Assembly (NCBI RefSeq): GCF_013141715.1
Contig: NZ_WHOA01000182.1
Coordinates: 19,260 to 83,259, forward strand
Length of the DNA: 64,000 nt
Source: Paenibacillus phytorum
Lineage (GTDB): Bacteria > Bacillota > Bacilli > Paenibacillales > NBRC-103111
Direction of reading: 5' to 3'
Shown here: piece after piece, positions 43,810-52,600 of the stretch
Position numbering within the stretch: position 1 is the stretch's first letter
Layout: each line of letters opens with the position of its first letter
The notes under the pieces: model-generated
Seen by the model: only the letters and a program-made list of their open reading frames with translations
What the model was told of the DNA's origin: nothing
Database searches by the model: none
Translations under genes and position numbers: made by a program

Positions 43810-44873
43810 GTGGAGAACGAATAACAGGGCTTGATTTTGCAAGAGCAATTTCCATACTGGGTATGATGTTTGTCAATTACAAAATCGCAATGGGGGCAGA
43901 GGGCAGTGGCCCTGCGTGGTTATCTTGGTTCAATAGTTTATTCGAGGGAAGGGCATCTGCCGTTTTCGTTGTGTTAGCAGGGATCGGCTTTACGATTATG
44001 ACACGAAAGGCAAGAGTAGGAGATACGGGGCTACTGCGCAAGCAAAGAGTTATCGTCTGGAAAAGATCGTTATACCTAATATTCTTAGGTTTTCTATTGA
44101 TCCTATTTGGATGGAGCGCTGACATTTTGCATTATTATGCTTTGTTTTTGTTTATAGCCTCTTTTTTGATACGTGCTTCTGATAAAATACTGCTTGGTGC
44201 TGCTGTTATTGTTTGGTTAAGTGCACAATGGTTCCTATTGCAATATGACTACACTGTTGGCTGGGACTCGTCGTTTCATACTTATTTGGATTTCTGGACA
44301 GTGAATGGGTTTTTACGGAATACATGGTTCAACGGTTTTCATCCAGCGATACCCTGGTTTTGTTTCTTTCTAGTCGGAATGTGGTTCGGTAGGCTAAACT
44401 TTACAGATACATTGATTCGGGAAAAGTGGCTTCTCATTTCGTTGATTGCTTGGGTGGGGAGTGAATTGATTTCCTTAGCTGCTTTGAAAATAGGAGGCAC
44501 TTATCTCGGGACGGAAATAGCCGAGTATCTATTTCAAACAAAGCCGATGCCGCCGAATCTGCTCTACATGTTCTCTGCAACGAGTTCAGCAATTCTAGTT
44601 ATCTTATTATGTATTTATCTTGTTGAAAGCAAATATGCTCGTGGCATCGTCAAGGTGCTCATCGAGACAGGGCAGATGACGTTGACACACTATGTCATGC
44701 ATGTCGTTGTGGGGCTTGGTATTCTACAATTATTCGGTATTCTCGAAAATGGTTCTGTCATCTTCTCAACGCTATATGCTGTGGCCTACTTCGTTTTCGC
44801 AATTGTAATTTCCCTAATCTGGAAATATAAATTTAAGCGAGGGCCTTTGGAAATGGTGATGCGGAAATTCTAG
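43806..44873 (+). CDS. Polytopic membrane protein, DUF418/YeiB-like or acyltransferase-like
   Basis: 355 residues with about nine to ten membrane helices. The N-terminus RITGLDFARAISILGMMFVNYKI and the following FEGRASAVFVVLAGIGFTIMTRK fit the DUF418/DUF1624 (YeiB, heparan-acetyltransferase-like) superfamily, in which a membrane-buried arrangement may transfer acyl groups. The C-terminus (GQMTLTHYVMHVVVGLGIL) is also typical. GTG start overlaps the TetR stop (GTGA). Control by the adjacent TetR suggests a role in response to a small molecule, for example envelope modification (inference). Confidence 0.8.
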   Translation: MSGERITGLDFARAISILGMMFVNYKIAMGAEGSGPAWLSWFNSLFEGRASAVFVVLAGIGFTIMTRKARVGDTGLLRKQRVIVWKRSLYLIFLGFLLILFGWSADILHYYALFLFIASFLIRASDKILLGAAVIVWLSAQWFLLQYDYTVGWDSSFHTYLDFWTVNGFLRNTWFNGFHPAIPWFCFFLVGMWFGRLNFTDTLIREKWLLISLIAWVGSELISLAALKIGGTYLGTEIAEYLFQTKPMPPNLLYMFSATSSAILVILLCIYLVESKYARGIVKVLIETGQMTLTHYVMHVVVGLGILQLFGILENGSVIFSTLYAVAYFVFAIVISLIWKYKFKRGPLEMVMRKF

Positions 44874-44882
44874 AATGGAAAA

Positions 44883-44926
44883 AACAGCCTGATTGCAGAT
44901 CTTTAATGATCTGTAATCAGGCTGTT
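44883..44926 (-). terminator. Strong hairpin terminator between convergent genes
   Basis: AACAGCCTGATTGCAGATC pairs with GATCTGTAATCAGGCTGTT around a six-base loop, with one mismatch. On the minus strand it is followed by six Ts, so it terminates fadR-etfB-etfA. It may also stop readthrough from the plus-strand membrane protein gene. Confidence 0.88.
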
Positions 44927-44936
44927 ATCGTTGCAG

Positions 44937-45920
44937 TTACTGGAGTAAACGGCGGAATTCTTCGGTCAACAGTGGTACGACCTCGAACAGATCGCCGACG
45001 ATGCCGTAGTCGGCGACTTTAAAGATCGGCGCCTCAGCATCCTTGTTGATGGCGATGATGACGCGCGAAGAGCTCATCCCGGCAAGATGCTGGATGGCGC
45101 CGCTAATGCCGCACGCGATGTAGATCTCCGGCGTCACGACCTTGCCGGTCTGGCCGATTTGCATCGCGTACTCGCAGTAGCCCGCGTCGCAGGCTCCGCG
45201 GGAAGCCCCAACAGCGCCGCCCAAGACGGCAGCCAGCTCTTCGAGCGGCTGAAAACCATCGGCGCTGCGCACGCCCCGTCCGCCGGAGACAACGATCTTG
45301 GCTTCTGCCAAGTCGATGGTGCCGGACGTTTTCTTGACGACCTCCCTAATGATGCTGCGCAGGGAGGGAGCGGGGTAAGCAACATCGATGACCTCAGCTT
45401 GACGCGATGCGTCAGGTTCGGAGGCTGCGATGTTGTTCGGTCTTATCGTAACGACCCATGTGCCATTCGGGTCGGTAAACGCTTTCTTTTCGACGGCTTT
45501 GCCAGCGTAAAGCGGTCGCGTGAACTGCACGCTATCCCCGCTGCGCGAGATAGCCGTTACGTCAGAGAGCTGGCCAGCTGCGAGCTTCGCCGCGGCCAGC
45601 GGTGCGAGATCTCGGCCAGCTGCCGTATGGCCGAAGTAGAGCGCGCCTGGCTGGACGGTATCCGTGACAGCCAGCAAAGCGCTCAAGTAGGCTTCCGAGC
45701 TGTAGCTCTCCAGCTGGTTGTCTTCGACAACATAGATGGTGTCTGCGCCATAAGCTGCAAGCTCACCAGCAAGCGTTTTGCTTCCTGCGCCGCCAATCAA
45801 TACGGCGGCGATGGCATCGCCATCAGCAGCAGAAAGCTGCGCTGCGCGTAATGCTTCAAAGGATACTTGACGCAGCTTGCCGCCGCGTGCTTCTGCAACA
45901 ACGAGATATGTTTTGCTCAT
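44937..45920 (-). CDS. etfA: Electron transfer flavoprotein alpha subunit
   Basis: 327 residues. The C-terminal FAD domain is complete: VVSGGRGVRSADGFQPLEELA, GASRGACDAGYCEYAMQIGQTGKVVTPEIYIACGISGAIQHLAGM and AINKDAEAPIFKVADYGIVGDLFEVVP. With EtfB it accepts electrons from acyl-CoA dehydrogenase (FadE) in beta-oxidation and passes them on, possibly through the membrane Fe-S protein FadF. GGGGAGG precedes the ATG. It is the last gene of the fadR-etfB-etfA operon, 19 bases after etfB. Much of it is noticeably GC-rich compared with the neighbours. Confidence 0.95.
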   Translation of the reverse strand: MSKTYLVVAEARGGKLRQVSFEALRAAQLSAADGDAIAAVLIGGAGSKTLAGELAAYGADTIYVVEDNQLESYSSEAYLSALLAVTDTVQPGALYFGHTAAGRDLAPLAAAKLAAGQLSDVTAISRSGDSVQFTRPLYAGKAVEKKAFTDPNGTWVVTIRPNNIAASEPDASRQAEVIDVAYPAPSLRSIIREVVKKTSGTIDLAEAKIVVSGGRGVRSADGFQPLEELAAVLGGAVGASRGACDAGYCEYAMQIGQTGKVVTPEIYIACGISGAIQHLAGMSSSRVIIAINKDAEAPIFKVADYGIVGDLFEVVPLLTEEFRRLLQ

Positions 45921-45939
45921 AAATGTAACCTCCCCTTAT

Positions 45940-46704
45940 TTAGATCACTTTGGATTCGCTGCGTAATGCTTGCACGAGTTGGGTAACTTGCTGTGGAAGG
46001 TCGCCCTTTAGAATGCGGCCTGCCTTACGCTCAGGGGGCAAGGTCAATTCCGTGCGCTCTGTTTTGGCGACAGCAGAATCAGCGCCCTCTATATCATCAA
46101 GCGATAAGTGCTGGAATGGTTTTTTCTTAGCTTTCATAATCCCAGGTAGTGAAGGATAGCGCGGCTCGTTCAAACCTTGCTGAGCTGTGAACAGAGCAGG
46201 GAGAGGTACCTCGATCACTTCGACGTCGCCTTCTGCATCGCGGTGGGCAATCGCTTTTCCTCCGGAAATTTCCAACTTCGTAATAGAGGCAACATGGGGT
46301 AAGCCTAGGAGGGAGGAGAGCCGGATAGCGACTTGCCCAGCTCCATTGTCGACAGAGAAATTGCCGCCCAATAGGAGATCGACGGACTGTCCACGCAAAT
46401 AGTTGGCCAAAATTTCAGCCACCTCGAACTCATCCCCTTTAATGCGCTCATCGGAGATAAGCACAGCTTCATCAGCCCCCATCGCCAATGCAGTGCGTAA
46501 AGCTTCAGCGGTACGTTCGGGACCAACGGAGAGCAGGGTGACCTTGCCGCCCAGCTCATCACGAATTTGAATCGCTTGCTCAACCGCATATTCATCGTAA
46601 GGATTGATGACGAATTTCACGCCATCCTCTTGAACGGCCCCATTATGCAGGACGATTTTTTCCTCCGTATCAAACGTTTGCTTCAACAATACAAAAATGT
46701 CCAT
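45940..46704 (-). CDS. etfB: Electron transfer flavoprotein beta subunit
   Basis: About 254 residues, adenine-nucleotide-binding fold. Family motifs: MDIFVLLKQTFDTEEKIVL, FVINPYDEYAVEQAIQI, LLGGNFSVDNGAGQVAIRLSSLLGLPHV and LPALFTAQQGLNEPRYPSLPGIMKAKKKP (the usual EtfB signature). It forms a heterodimer with EtfA. A TTG lies two codons upstream, but AAGGAG is seven bases before ATG 46704. It sits between fadR and etfA; the B. subtilis operon has fadB between fadR and etfB, which is absent here. Confidence 0.95.
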   Translation of the reverse strand: MDIFVLLKQTFDTEEKIVLHNGAVQEDGVKFVINPYDEYAVEQAIQIRDELGGKVTLLSVGPERTAEALRTALAMGADEAVLISDERIKGDEFEVAEILANYLRGQSVDLLLGGNFSVDNGAGQVAIRLSSLLGLPHVASITKLEISGGKAIAHRDAEGDVEVIEVPLPALFTAQQGLNEPRYPSLPGIMKAKKKPFQHLSLDDIEGADSAVAKTERTELTLPPERKAGRILKGDLPQQVTQLVQALRSESKVI

Positions 46705-46742
46705 AGTCAAGCTCCTTCCTGAATATACATGTTATACAGACC

Positions 46743-47330
46743 TTAAGACTCGATGCCTTTCATGAAAAAATCAATGGTAGGTTCAACTTGAGCGGTTAAA
46801 GAATACTTCTGCCCAGAAATAAGCCAAGAAGTAACGACTTCGTCCATGCCGCCAAAAATGAGAAGCCTCACAAGCTTCACTTCAAAATCAGGACGGAAAC
46901 TGCCGTCTTTCTTCCCTTTTTCTAATATATTTTCAATGAGGATAATATATCTCTTTAGTGCAAGGCCAATCTCTTTGCGAAGCTCAAGATCACTCTGTCT
47001 AAGCTCGATTTGGGTTAGGTAAGCAAGATGAATATTCCCTTCCAGTACACTGAAATGAATCTCACATACTTTGTGCAGCGCTTCTCTAGCTGTCATTTGG
47101 TCATTCAGCCCATTATTGAGCTTCTCTACAAGCTCGCCTAATTTCTCCTGAAACAGGCTGGTCAAAATATCCTCCTTCTTCTTGAAATAAAGATAGATGG
47201 TGCCATCGGCCACGCCAGCTTCCTTGGCGATTCGGGATACTTGGGATTTGTGAAAGCCATGCTCAGCAAACACTTTCAGAGCGCCTTCGAGTATTGCGTA
47301 ATACTTGTCTGGTTTTTTGCCACTTGTCAA
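46743..47330 (-). CDS. fadR: Fatty-acid degradation repressor FadR (TetR family)
   Basis: About 195 residues. The HTH KVFAEHGFHKSQVSRIAKEAGVADGTIYLYFKKKEDIL and the segment LTQIELRQSDLELRKEI closely resemble B. subtilis FadR (YsiA), which releases DNA on binding long-chain acyl-CoA. The TTG at 47330 has GAGGTGATC upstream and gives the expected N-terminus; another TTG at 47357 is possible. A perfect match to the FadR operator consensus lies just upstream (47365-47382), behind a strong promoter, so autoregulation is likely. First gene of fadR-etfB-etfA. Confidence 0.92.
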   Translation of the reverse strand: MTSGKKPDKYYAILEGALKVFAEHGFHKSQVSRIAKEAGVADGTIYLYFKKKEDILTSLFQEKLGELVEKLNNGLNDQMTAREALHKVCEIHFSVLEGNIHLAYLTQIELRQSDLELRKEIGLALKRYIILIENILEKGKKDGSFRPDFEVKLVRLLIFGGMDEVVTSWLISGQKYSLTAQVEPTIDFFMKGIES

Positions 47331-47364
47331 GGAGATCACCTCGGTGTTAGAATACAAATATCGG

Positions 47365-47382
47365 TGAATGAATACTCATTCA
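47365..47382 (-). promoter_or_regulatory. FadR operator
   Basis: TGAATGAATACTCATTCA matches the B. subtilis FadR consensus TGAMTGAMTANTCAKTCA (recalled) at all positions. It starts 13 bases downstream of the -10 box on the minus strand, over the likely transcription start, and upstream of the fadR start codon. Confidence 0.85.
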
Positions 47383-47395
47383 TTTTCGTAATTTC

Positions 47396-47424
47396 ATCAT
47401 AAAATACGCAGTACGCCTTGTCAA
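47396..47424 (-). promoter_or_regulatory. Sigma-A promoter of fadR-etfB-etfA
   Basis: On the minus strand: TTGACA (47424-47419), a 17-base spacer, TATGAT (47401-47396). This is a near-consensus promoter immediately upstream of the FadR operator. Confidence 0.85.
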
Positions 47425-47603
47425 TGACTTATTCAGCTTATTAAAGCAAGTAGGAAGGTTTGCCGGCTTACACTTCACAATGAAGCAGTTTTCAACTCTG
47501 GAAATAGGGTCAAATGGAACTTGCTTTTTTACGATACGCGAATGTAAGCGATTACTTTTCGAGATGGGTGGGGCTCCAGATTTCATAAGGTGGATGGTAT
47601 GGT

Positions 47604-47870
47604 TCTTATTTATCTGGATTACGAGCAAGAAGATTTGATTCATGTGTAATAAGAGTCCCTAAAGACTCTTAAATCCATAGAATCCAATGAAAATGAGGAA
47701 ATAGCAGTCTCCAAAGGCTCTTATTCATCCGAATTTCGAGCAAGATGGTGTGATTCAAGTGGAATAAGAGTCCCTAGAGGCTCCTATTTCCGTATAATCC
47801 AATGAAAATGAGGAAATAGCAGTCTCTAAAGGCTCTTATTATCTGGTAATCACTCAAAACAATCGAGTTT
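47604..47870. repeat. 115-bp tandem duplication plus partial third copy
   Basis: Unit 1 is 47604-47718 and unit 2 is 47719-47833, both exactly 115 bases and starting TCTTATT. A degenerate third copy begins at 47834. Shared blocks include AATAAGAGTCCCTA and CCAATGAAAATGAGGAAATA. Unit 1 contains the palindrome TAAGAGTC-cctaaa-GACTCTTA. No ORF covers the array. It lies between the divergent fadR and fadF genes. Confidence 0.8.
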
Positions 47871-47910
47871 GCGTGGATTTTGGATGGATTAGTAGGGGGA
47901 CTTGCTAAGC

Positions 47911-47975
47911 TCATACTTACGAAATCTTACGTAATCTCACGAAGTCTTACGAAACGCAGAACAAGCTCACGAAGA
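47911..47975 (+). repeat. 10-bp phased YTYACGWAR repeats upstream of fadF
   Basis: CTTAC-GAAAT, CTTAC-GTAAT, CTCAC-GAAGT, CTTAC-GAAAC and, after one skipped turn, CTCAC-GAAG recur at exact 10-base steps. All copies therefore face one side of the helix. The array ends about 40 bases before the fadF start and may bind a regulator cooperatively. Confidence 0.6.
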
Positions 47976-47977
47976 AA

Positions 47978-47995
47978 GTTTTGCTAACGCAAAAC
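47978..47995 (+). other. Short perfect hairpin just before the fadF ribosome site
   Basis: GTTTTGC at 47978-47984, loop TAAC, GCAAAAC at 47989-47995. It lies four bases before the GGGAGG ribosome site and could be an operator or affect translation of fadF. Confidence 0.5.
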
Positions 47996-48012
47996 GCTAG
48001 GGAGGGTCCTCA

Positions 48013-50046
48013 ATGACCGGTTCACTCATTCAGTTTCTTTTATTTCTTGCGGTTACGGGGTTTGCGGTGTACTTGTTTGTCCGTGTTGTGTATCACCGGT
48101 ATTTGTACATTAGACTTGGCAAGTCTGTGAATTTGAAAACGGAAGCGAAGGCGCGGCTGAAAGAGTTTGCGATTCAGGTATTTGGCCAGACCAAACTATT
48201 GAAGGATAAGAAGAGCGGCATCATGCACATTGTGATATTTTATGGATTCATTATTTTGCAGCTTGGAGCGCTAGATCTCATTCTGAAGGGATTAATTGGC
48301 CATGGGTTACCGATACCAGGTTACGATTATTTCACTTTGATGCAGGAAGTGACGGTAGCGCTGATTCTTCTGGCCATGGGATATGCGACGTATCGACGTT
48401 ATGTAGAAAAGTTAAAACGGCTGAAACGCGGTTGGAAGCCTAGTATCGTTATATTCTTCATTTTTTTCTTGATGCTATCTGTCGTCGTCAGCGGTGGGTT
48501 TGAACGGGTAAAGGAAGGGATGGAGACATCCGCATTTGCACCTATTTCATCTCTGTTCGCAGCAGCTTTTAGCGGTATGTCGCATACAGCGGCAACGGTT
48601 GGTTTCTATATAAGCTGGTGGATGCATTTGCTGATCCTACTTTCATTTCTGATCTATGTACCGCAGTCGAAGCATTTTCACATTATTACAGCACCTATCA
48701 ATATCTTGCTTCGCCGCACAGAGCCTACAGGTAAATTGGCTTCTCTAGATTTGGAGGATGAAGAGGCGGAGTCGTTCGGTGTAGGCAAAATCGAGGATTT
48801 CACACAGAAGCAAATGCTTGATTTCTACTCTTGTGTGGAATGCGGTCGCTGCACGAATGTTTGTCCCGCGAATACAACTGGCAAGATGCTGTCGCCGATG
48901 CATTTGATAACGAAGCTTCGTGATCATTTGACGGAAAAAGGCGCAGCCATCACCTCCAAATCACCATGGGTACCAGCTTTTGCTTTCGCTAGTCCAAGTA
49001 CCCATAACCCGCTTGAAGTTGAGCTCATTGGCGGCGTTATAACGGAAGAAGAGCTGTGGGCTTGTACAACCTGCCGTAATTGTGAGGATCAATGTCCTGT
49101 AGGAAATGAGCATGTGGATAAGATTATCGATCTGCGCCGACATCTTGTACTGACGCAAGGCATCATGCCTCACGATGGTCAACGTGCTTTACAAAACATC
49201 GAGAGACAAGGAAACCCTTGGGGAATAAGCCGGAATGATCGGGTGAAATGGGTCAAAGAAGTAGATCCAGATGATGAACTCGGCGTGCGTACGGTGAAGG
49301 AAAATCCGGAATTCGAGTACTTGTTTTTCTTGGGTTCTATGGGAGCGTACGATAATCGCAGCCGCAAGATAACGCATTCTTTTGTGAAATTGATGAAGGA
49401 AGCCGGCGTCTCCTTTGCTATTTTGGGCAATGAGGAGAAGAATTCAGGTGATACACCTCGCCGGATGGGTAATGAATTTCTATTCCAACAGCTGTGTGCG
49501 GACAATATTGCGACTTTTCAAAAGTATAAGGTCCAGAAAATCGTAACGACGTGCCCGCATACGTATCATACATTCAAAAATGAATATCCCGAATTTGGCC
49601 TTACGGCAGACGTATTCCATCACACCGAGCTGTTGGATCTGTGGGTGAAAGAGGGGCGTCTTAAGCCGCAACATGAAGTTAGAGAGCGCATTACGTACCA
49701 CGATTCTTGTTATCTAGGCCGCTACAACGAAGTGTATGAGGAGCCGCGTAACGTACTGCGAGCAATTCCAGGGGTTGAGTTGGTTGAGCAAGACCGTTCT
49801 CGCGAGAACAGTATGTGCTGCGGAGCCGGAGGCGGCATGATGTGGATGGAAGAAACCGCAGGTACACGCGTAAACGTAGCACGCACTGAACAGCTTTTAA
49901 GTGTGAAACCCACCGTTATCAGTTCTGCCTGTCCTTATTGCTTAACGATGGTGGAGGATGGAACGAAGCTTAAGGAGGTCGAGGAGCAGGTTAAAGCGAG
50001 AGATATCGCTGAAATTCTTGCCTTGTCTGTGTTTGGAACGCCTTAG
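48013..50046 (+). CDS. fadF: Membrane-bound Fe-S oxidoreductase FadF (YwjF type)
   Basis: 677 residues. An N-terminal membrane part of several helices (nitrate-reductase-gamma-like) is followed by two 4Fe-4S motifs, CVECGRCTNVCP and CTTCRNCEDQCP. Then come two CCG-type cluster domains ending TTCPHTYHTF, HDSCYLGRYN, MCCGAGGG and SACPYCLTM. This is the heterodisulfide-reductase-like layout of B. subtilis FadF. It probably takes electrons from reduced EtfAB and passes them to the quinone pool (inference from family). GGGAGG precedes the ATG. It heads the plus-strand fad cluster; I see no FadR box in front of it, but repeats and a hairpin instead. Confidence 0.92.
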   Translation: MTGSLIQFLLFLAVTGFAVYLFVRVVYHRYLYIRLGKSVNLKTEAKARLKEFAIQVFGQTKLLKDKKSGIMHIVIFYGFIILQLGALDLILKGLIGHGLPIPGYDYFTLMQEVTVALILLAMGYATYRRYVEKLKRLKRGWKPSIVIFFIFFLMLSVVVSGGFERVKEGMETSAFAPISSLFAAAFSGMSHTAATVGFYISWWMHLLILLSFLIYVPQSKHFHIITAPINILLRRTEPTGKLASLDLEDEEAESFGVGKIEDFTQKQMLDFYSCVECGRCTNVCPANTTGKMLSPMHLITKLRDHLTEKGAAITSKSPWVPAFAFASPSTHNPLEVELIGGVITEEELWACTTCRNCEDQCPVGNEHVDKIIDLRRHLVLTQGIMPHDGQRALQNIERQGNPWGISRNDRVKWVKEVDPDDELGVRTVKENPEFEYLFFLGSMGAYDNRSRKITHSFVKLMKEAGVSFAILGNEEKNSGDTPRRMGNEFLFQQLCADNIATFQKYKVQKIVTTCPHTYHTFKNEYPEFGLTADVFHHTELLDLWVKEGRLKPQHEVRERITYHDSCYLGRYNEVYEEPRNVLRAIPGVELVEQDRSRENSMCCGAGGGMMWMEETAGTRVNVARTEQLLSVKPTVISSACPYCLTMVEDGTKLKEVEEQVKARDIAEILALSVFGTP

Positions 50047-50132
50047 AAACAACTTCTTCGTTCTTAATGGTCGAGAGCGGTTGTCAAGGTTGATGCGAAA
50101 ACTGAAAAAATCATGTAGGAGGAAATTTCCAT

Positions 50133-52526
50133 ATGACAAAGATTCGTACAGCGGCCGTTATCGGCTCCGGTGTGATGGGCTCCGGTATCGCTGCCCATTT
50201 GGCAAATGTAGGCATTCCCGTGTTACTGCTCGATATGGTGCCTAACCAGCTGCAGCCGCAAGAAGTAGCTGCCGGTCTTACGTTAGATCATCCTAAGGTG
50301 CGGAATCGATTTGCTCTTAATGCGATGGATAAGCTCAAGAAGACGAACCCAGCTCCCCTTTATAGTGAAGTTTTCGCTGAACGTATTACACCAGGCAATC
50401 TGGAGGATGATTTAGCGAAAATTGGAAGCGTGGATTGGATTATTGAAGTTATTGTGGAAAATTTGCAAGCGAAGCAGCAGCTCATTAGCCGTATTGAAAC
50501 CGTTTGGAAGCCAGGAACCATTGTTTCTTCGAATACATCGGGCATTTCAATTAATGCCATGGTCCAAAGCGCGAGCTCTGAGTTTAAAAAGCATTTCCTT
50601 GGCACTCATTTTTTTAATCCGCCTCGCTATATGAAATTATTGGAAGTGATTCCAAATGAACAGACAGACCCTGCAATTGTTGCTTTTATGACCGATTTTT
50701 GTGAGAAGAAGCTTGGAAAAGGTGTTGTTCAAGCGAAAGATACGCCGAATTTTATCGGGAATCGAATTGGCACTTATGGGCTTTTGGTTACTTTGCGTGA
50801 AATGCTTGCAAATGGATATACCGTCGAAGAAGTAGACGCTGTAACGGGTCCAGCAATGGGCCGCCCTAAGAGCGCGACGTTCCGTACGCTTGACTTGGTA
50901 GGTCTGGATACATTCGTCCATGTGGCTAATAACGTGTTTGATCTTGTGACTGACCCTGCGGAGAAGGAAGTTTTCAATACACCGGCCATTTTAAAAACGA
51001 TGGTAGAAAAAGGCTGGATCGGAGAGAAGCAGGGCCAAGGGTTTTATAAAAAAGTGAAGTCCGAAGCTGGCAAAGAAATTCAATCCCTAGATTTAAACAC
51101 CATGGAATATTCGGCAAACCGCAAAATCAGTTCAGGCTCTTTGGAAGCTTCGAAGCAGGCCAAAGGTACGGTAGGGAAGTTAAAGGCCTTACTCGGCGCC
51201 AAAGATCGATATTCGGATCTGGCGTGGAACATTTTGAAGCCAGTTCTCCTCTACTCCGCAGAGAAATTAGATGAGATTTCAGATTCAATCGTAGAGATTG
51301 ATAATGCGCTCAAATGGGGCTTTAACTGGGATCTCGGTCCTTTCGAAACGTGGGATGCGATTGGGCTGAAACGTTCTGTGGAACGAATGGAAGCGGAAGG
51401 CAGTAAGGTGCCTGAGTGGGTAAAAGCTTGGATCGCCGCGGGTCACGACAGCTTCTATGAGAACAAGGGAGGCCAGAGTTTTTACTATCTGAAAAATGAG
51501 TTTCGCGGTGTTGAAACAAGACCGGAACTCATTTCGCTAGCCTCTTTAAAACAGCAAAATAAAGTCATCCGCTCTAATAGCGGCGCGAGCTTGATAGACA
51601 TTGGTGACGGGATTGCTTGCTTAGAGTTTCACTCGCCGAACAATGCCATTGGGGCCGATATTCTCACAATGATTCAGCAAAGCGTGGACGAAGTACGCAG
51701 CAATTATCGCGGGATGGTTGTCGCAAACGAAGGCAAAAATTTCTGTGTCGGTGCCAACGTGATGCTGTTGTTAATGGAAGCGCAGGATGGCGAGTGGGAT
51801 GAAGTAGACGGCATCATTCGTTTATTCCAAAACTCCATGCTGAAGCTCAAAAGGCTGGAAAAGCCAGTTGTTGCTGCGCCTCATAAGATGACGCTTGGTG
51901 GTGGCGTTGAGGCTTGTATGCCGGCCGACCAAATCATTTTCTCGGCGGAAACGTATTATGGACTCGTTGAGGTGGGAGTTGGCTTAATTCCTGCCGGGGG
52001 CGGATGTAAGGAGTTAGCACTTTTAGCAAGTCAACAGGTTCGCGACCCGGAAGTTGATCTTCAGCCGTGGATCAATGCGATTTTTGAAACGGTGGCCATG
52101 GCAAAGGTGTCGACGAGCGGTCATGATACGAAACGTCTTGGCTATATGCGTGCTGGAGATACGGTCGTTGTGAATCCAGATCATCGTATTTATGAAGCAA
52201 AGCAAGCGGTTCTTCGTTTGGAAGCAGCGGGATACACACCTCCAGTGCAAGAGAAAATCCGAGTCGTTGGCGAGAACGGCAAAGCGGTGATGCAAATTGC
52301 TGCCTATACGATGCGCCAAGGCGGATATATCAGCGAGCACGATCAATTGATCGCGAATAAGCTTGCGCACGTGCTTGCAGGAGGTAATGTGCCAGCAGGA
52401 ACATTAGTCACAGAGCAGTATATGCTCGATCTAGAGCGTGAAGCCTTCCTTAGTCTTTGTGGAGAGCTGAAAACACAGCAGCGCATGCAATACATGCTTT
52501 CAAAAGGGAAAGCACTGCGGAACTAA
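50133..52526 (+). CDS. fadN: Bifunctional 3-hydroxyacyl-CoA dehydrogenase / enoyl-CoA hydratase FadN
   Basis: 797 residues. The N-terminal NAD-binding domain has VIGSGVMGSGIAAHLANVG, followed by the dehydrogenase domain (GTHFFNPPRYMKLLEVIP, DTPNFIGNRIG). The C-terminal third is crotonase-like: FCVGANVMLLLMEA gives one oxyanion segment and APHKMTLGGGVEACMPADQ the other, with VEVGVGLIPAGGG near the catalytic glutamates. Domain order and length match B. subtilis FadN. It catalyses hydration and the second oxidation of beta-oxidation. AGGAGG precedes the ATG, 86 bases after fadF. fadA follows with a 74-base spacer. Confidence 0.95.
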   Translation: MTKIRTAAVIGSGVMGSGIAAHLANVGIPVLLLDMVPNQLQPQEVAAGLTLDHPKVRNRFALNAMDKLKKTNPAPLYSEVFAERITPGNLEDDLAKIGSVDWIIEVIVENLQAKQQLISRIETVWKPGTIVSSNTSGISINAMVQSASSEFKKHFLGTHFFNPPRYMKLLEVIPNEQTDPAIVAFMTDFCEKKLGKGVVQAKDTPNFIGNRIGTYGLLVTLREMLANGYTVEEVDAVTGPAMGRPKSATFRTLDLVGLDTFVHVANNVFDLVTDPAEKEVFNTPAILKTMVEKGWIGEKQGQGFYKKVKSEAGKEIQSLDLNTMEYSANRKISSGSLEASKQAKGTVGKLKALLGAKDRYSDLAWNILKPVLLYSAEKLDEISDSIVEIDNALKWGFNWDLGPFETWDAIGLKRSVERMEAEGSKVPEWVKAWIAAGHDSFYENKGGQSFYYLKNEFRGVETRPELISLASLKQQNKVIRSNSGASLIDIGDGIACLEFHSPNNAIGADILTMIQQSVDEVRSNYRGMVVANEGKNFCVGANVMLLLMEAQDGEWDEVDGIIRLFQNSMLKLKRLEKPVVAAPHKMTLGGGVEACMPADQIIFSAETYYGLVEVGVGLIPAGGGCKELALLASQQVRDPEVDLQPWINAIFETVAMAKVSTSGHDTKRLGYMRAGDTVVVNPDHRIYEAKQAVLRLEAAGYTPPVQEKIRVVGENGKAVMQIAAYTMRQGGYISEHDQLIANKLAHVLAGGNVPAGTLVTEQYMLDLEREAFLSLCGELKTQQRMQYMLSKGKALRN

Positions 52527-52600
52527 GGGAGAAGAACTTGCCTTTCTAATTAGAAAGCCCCGAATGGTGTATGCCTATTACTCATAATGAGGTGAAATCG

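Noticed and set aside
45087..45851. 254-codon plus-strand ORF opposite etfA
   Set aside because: Antisense shadow of etfA in a GC-rich stretch. The amino-acid composition is not protein-like.
47604..47870. CRISPR array
   Set aside because: The repeated unit is a 115-base tandem duplication without short repeats separated by unique spacers, and no cas gene is present.
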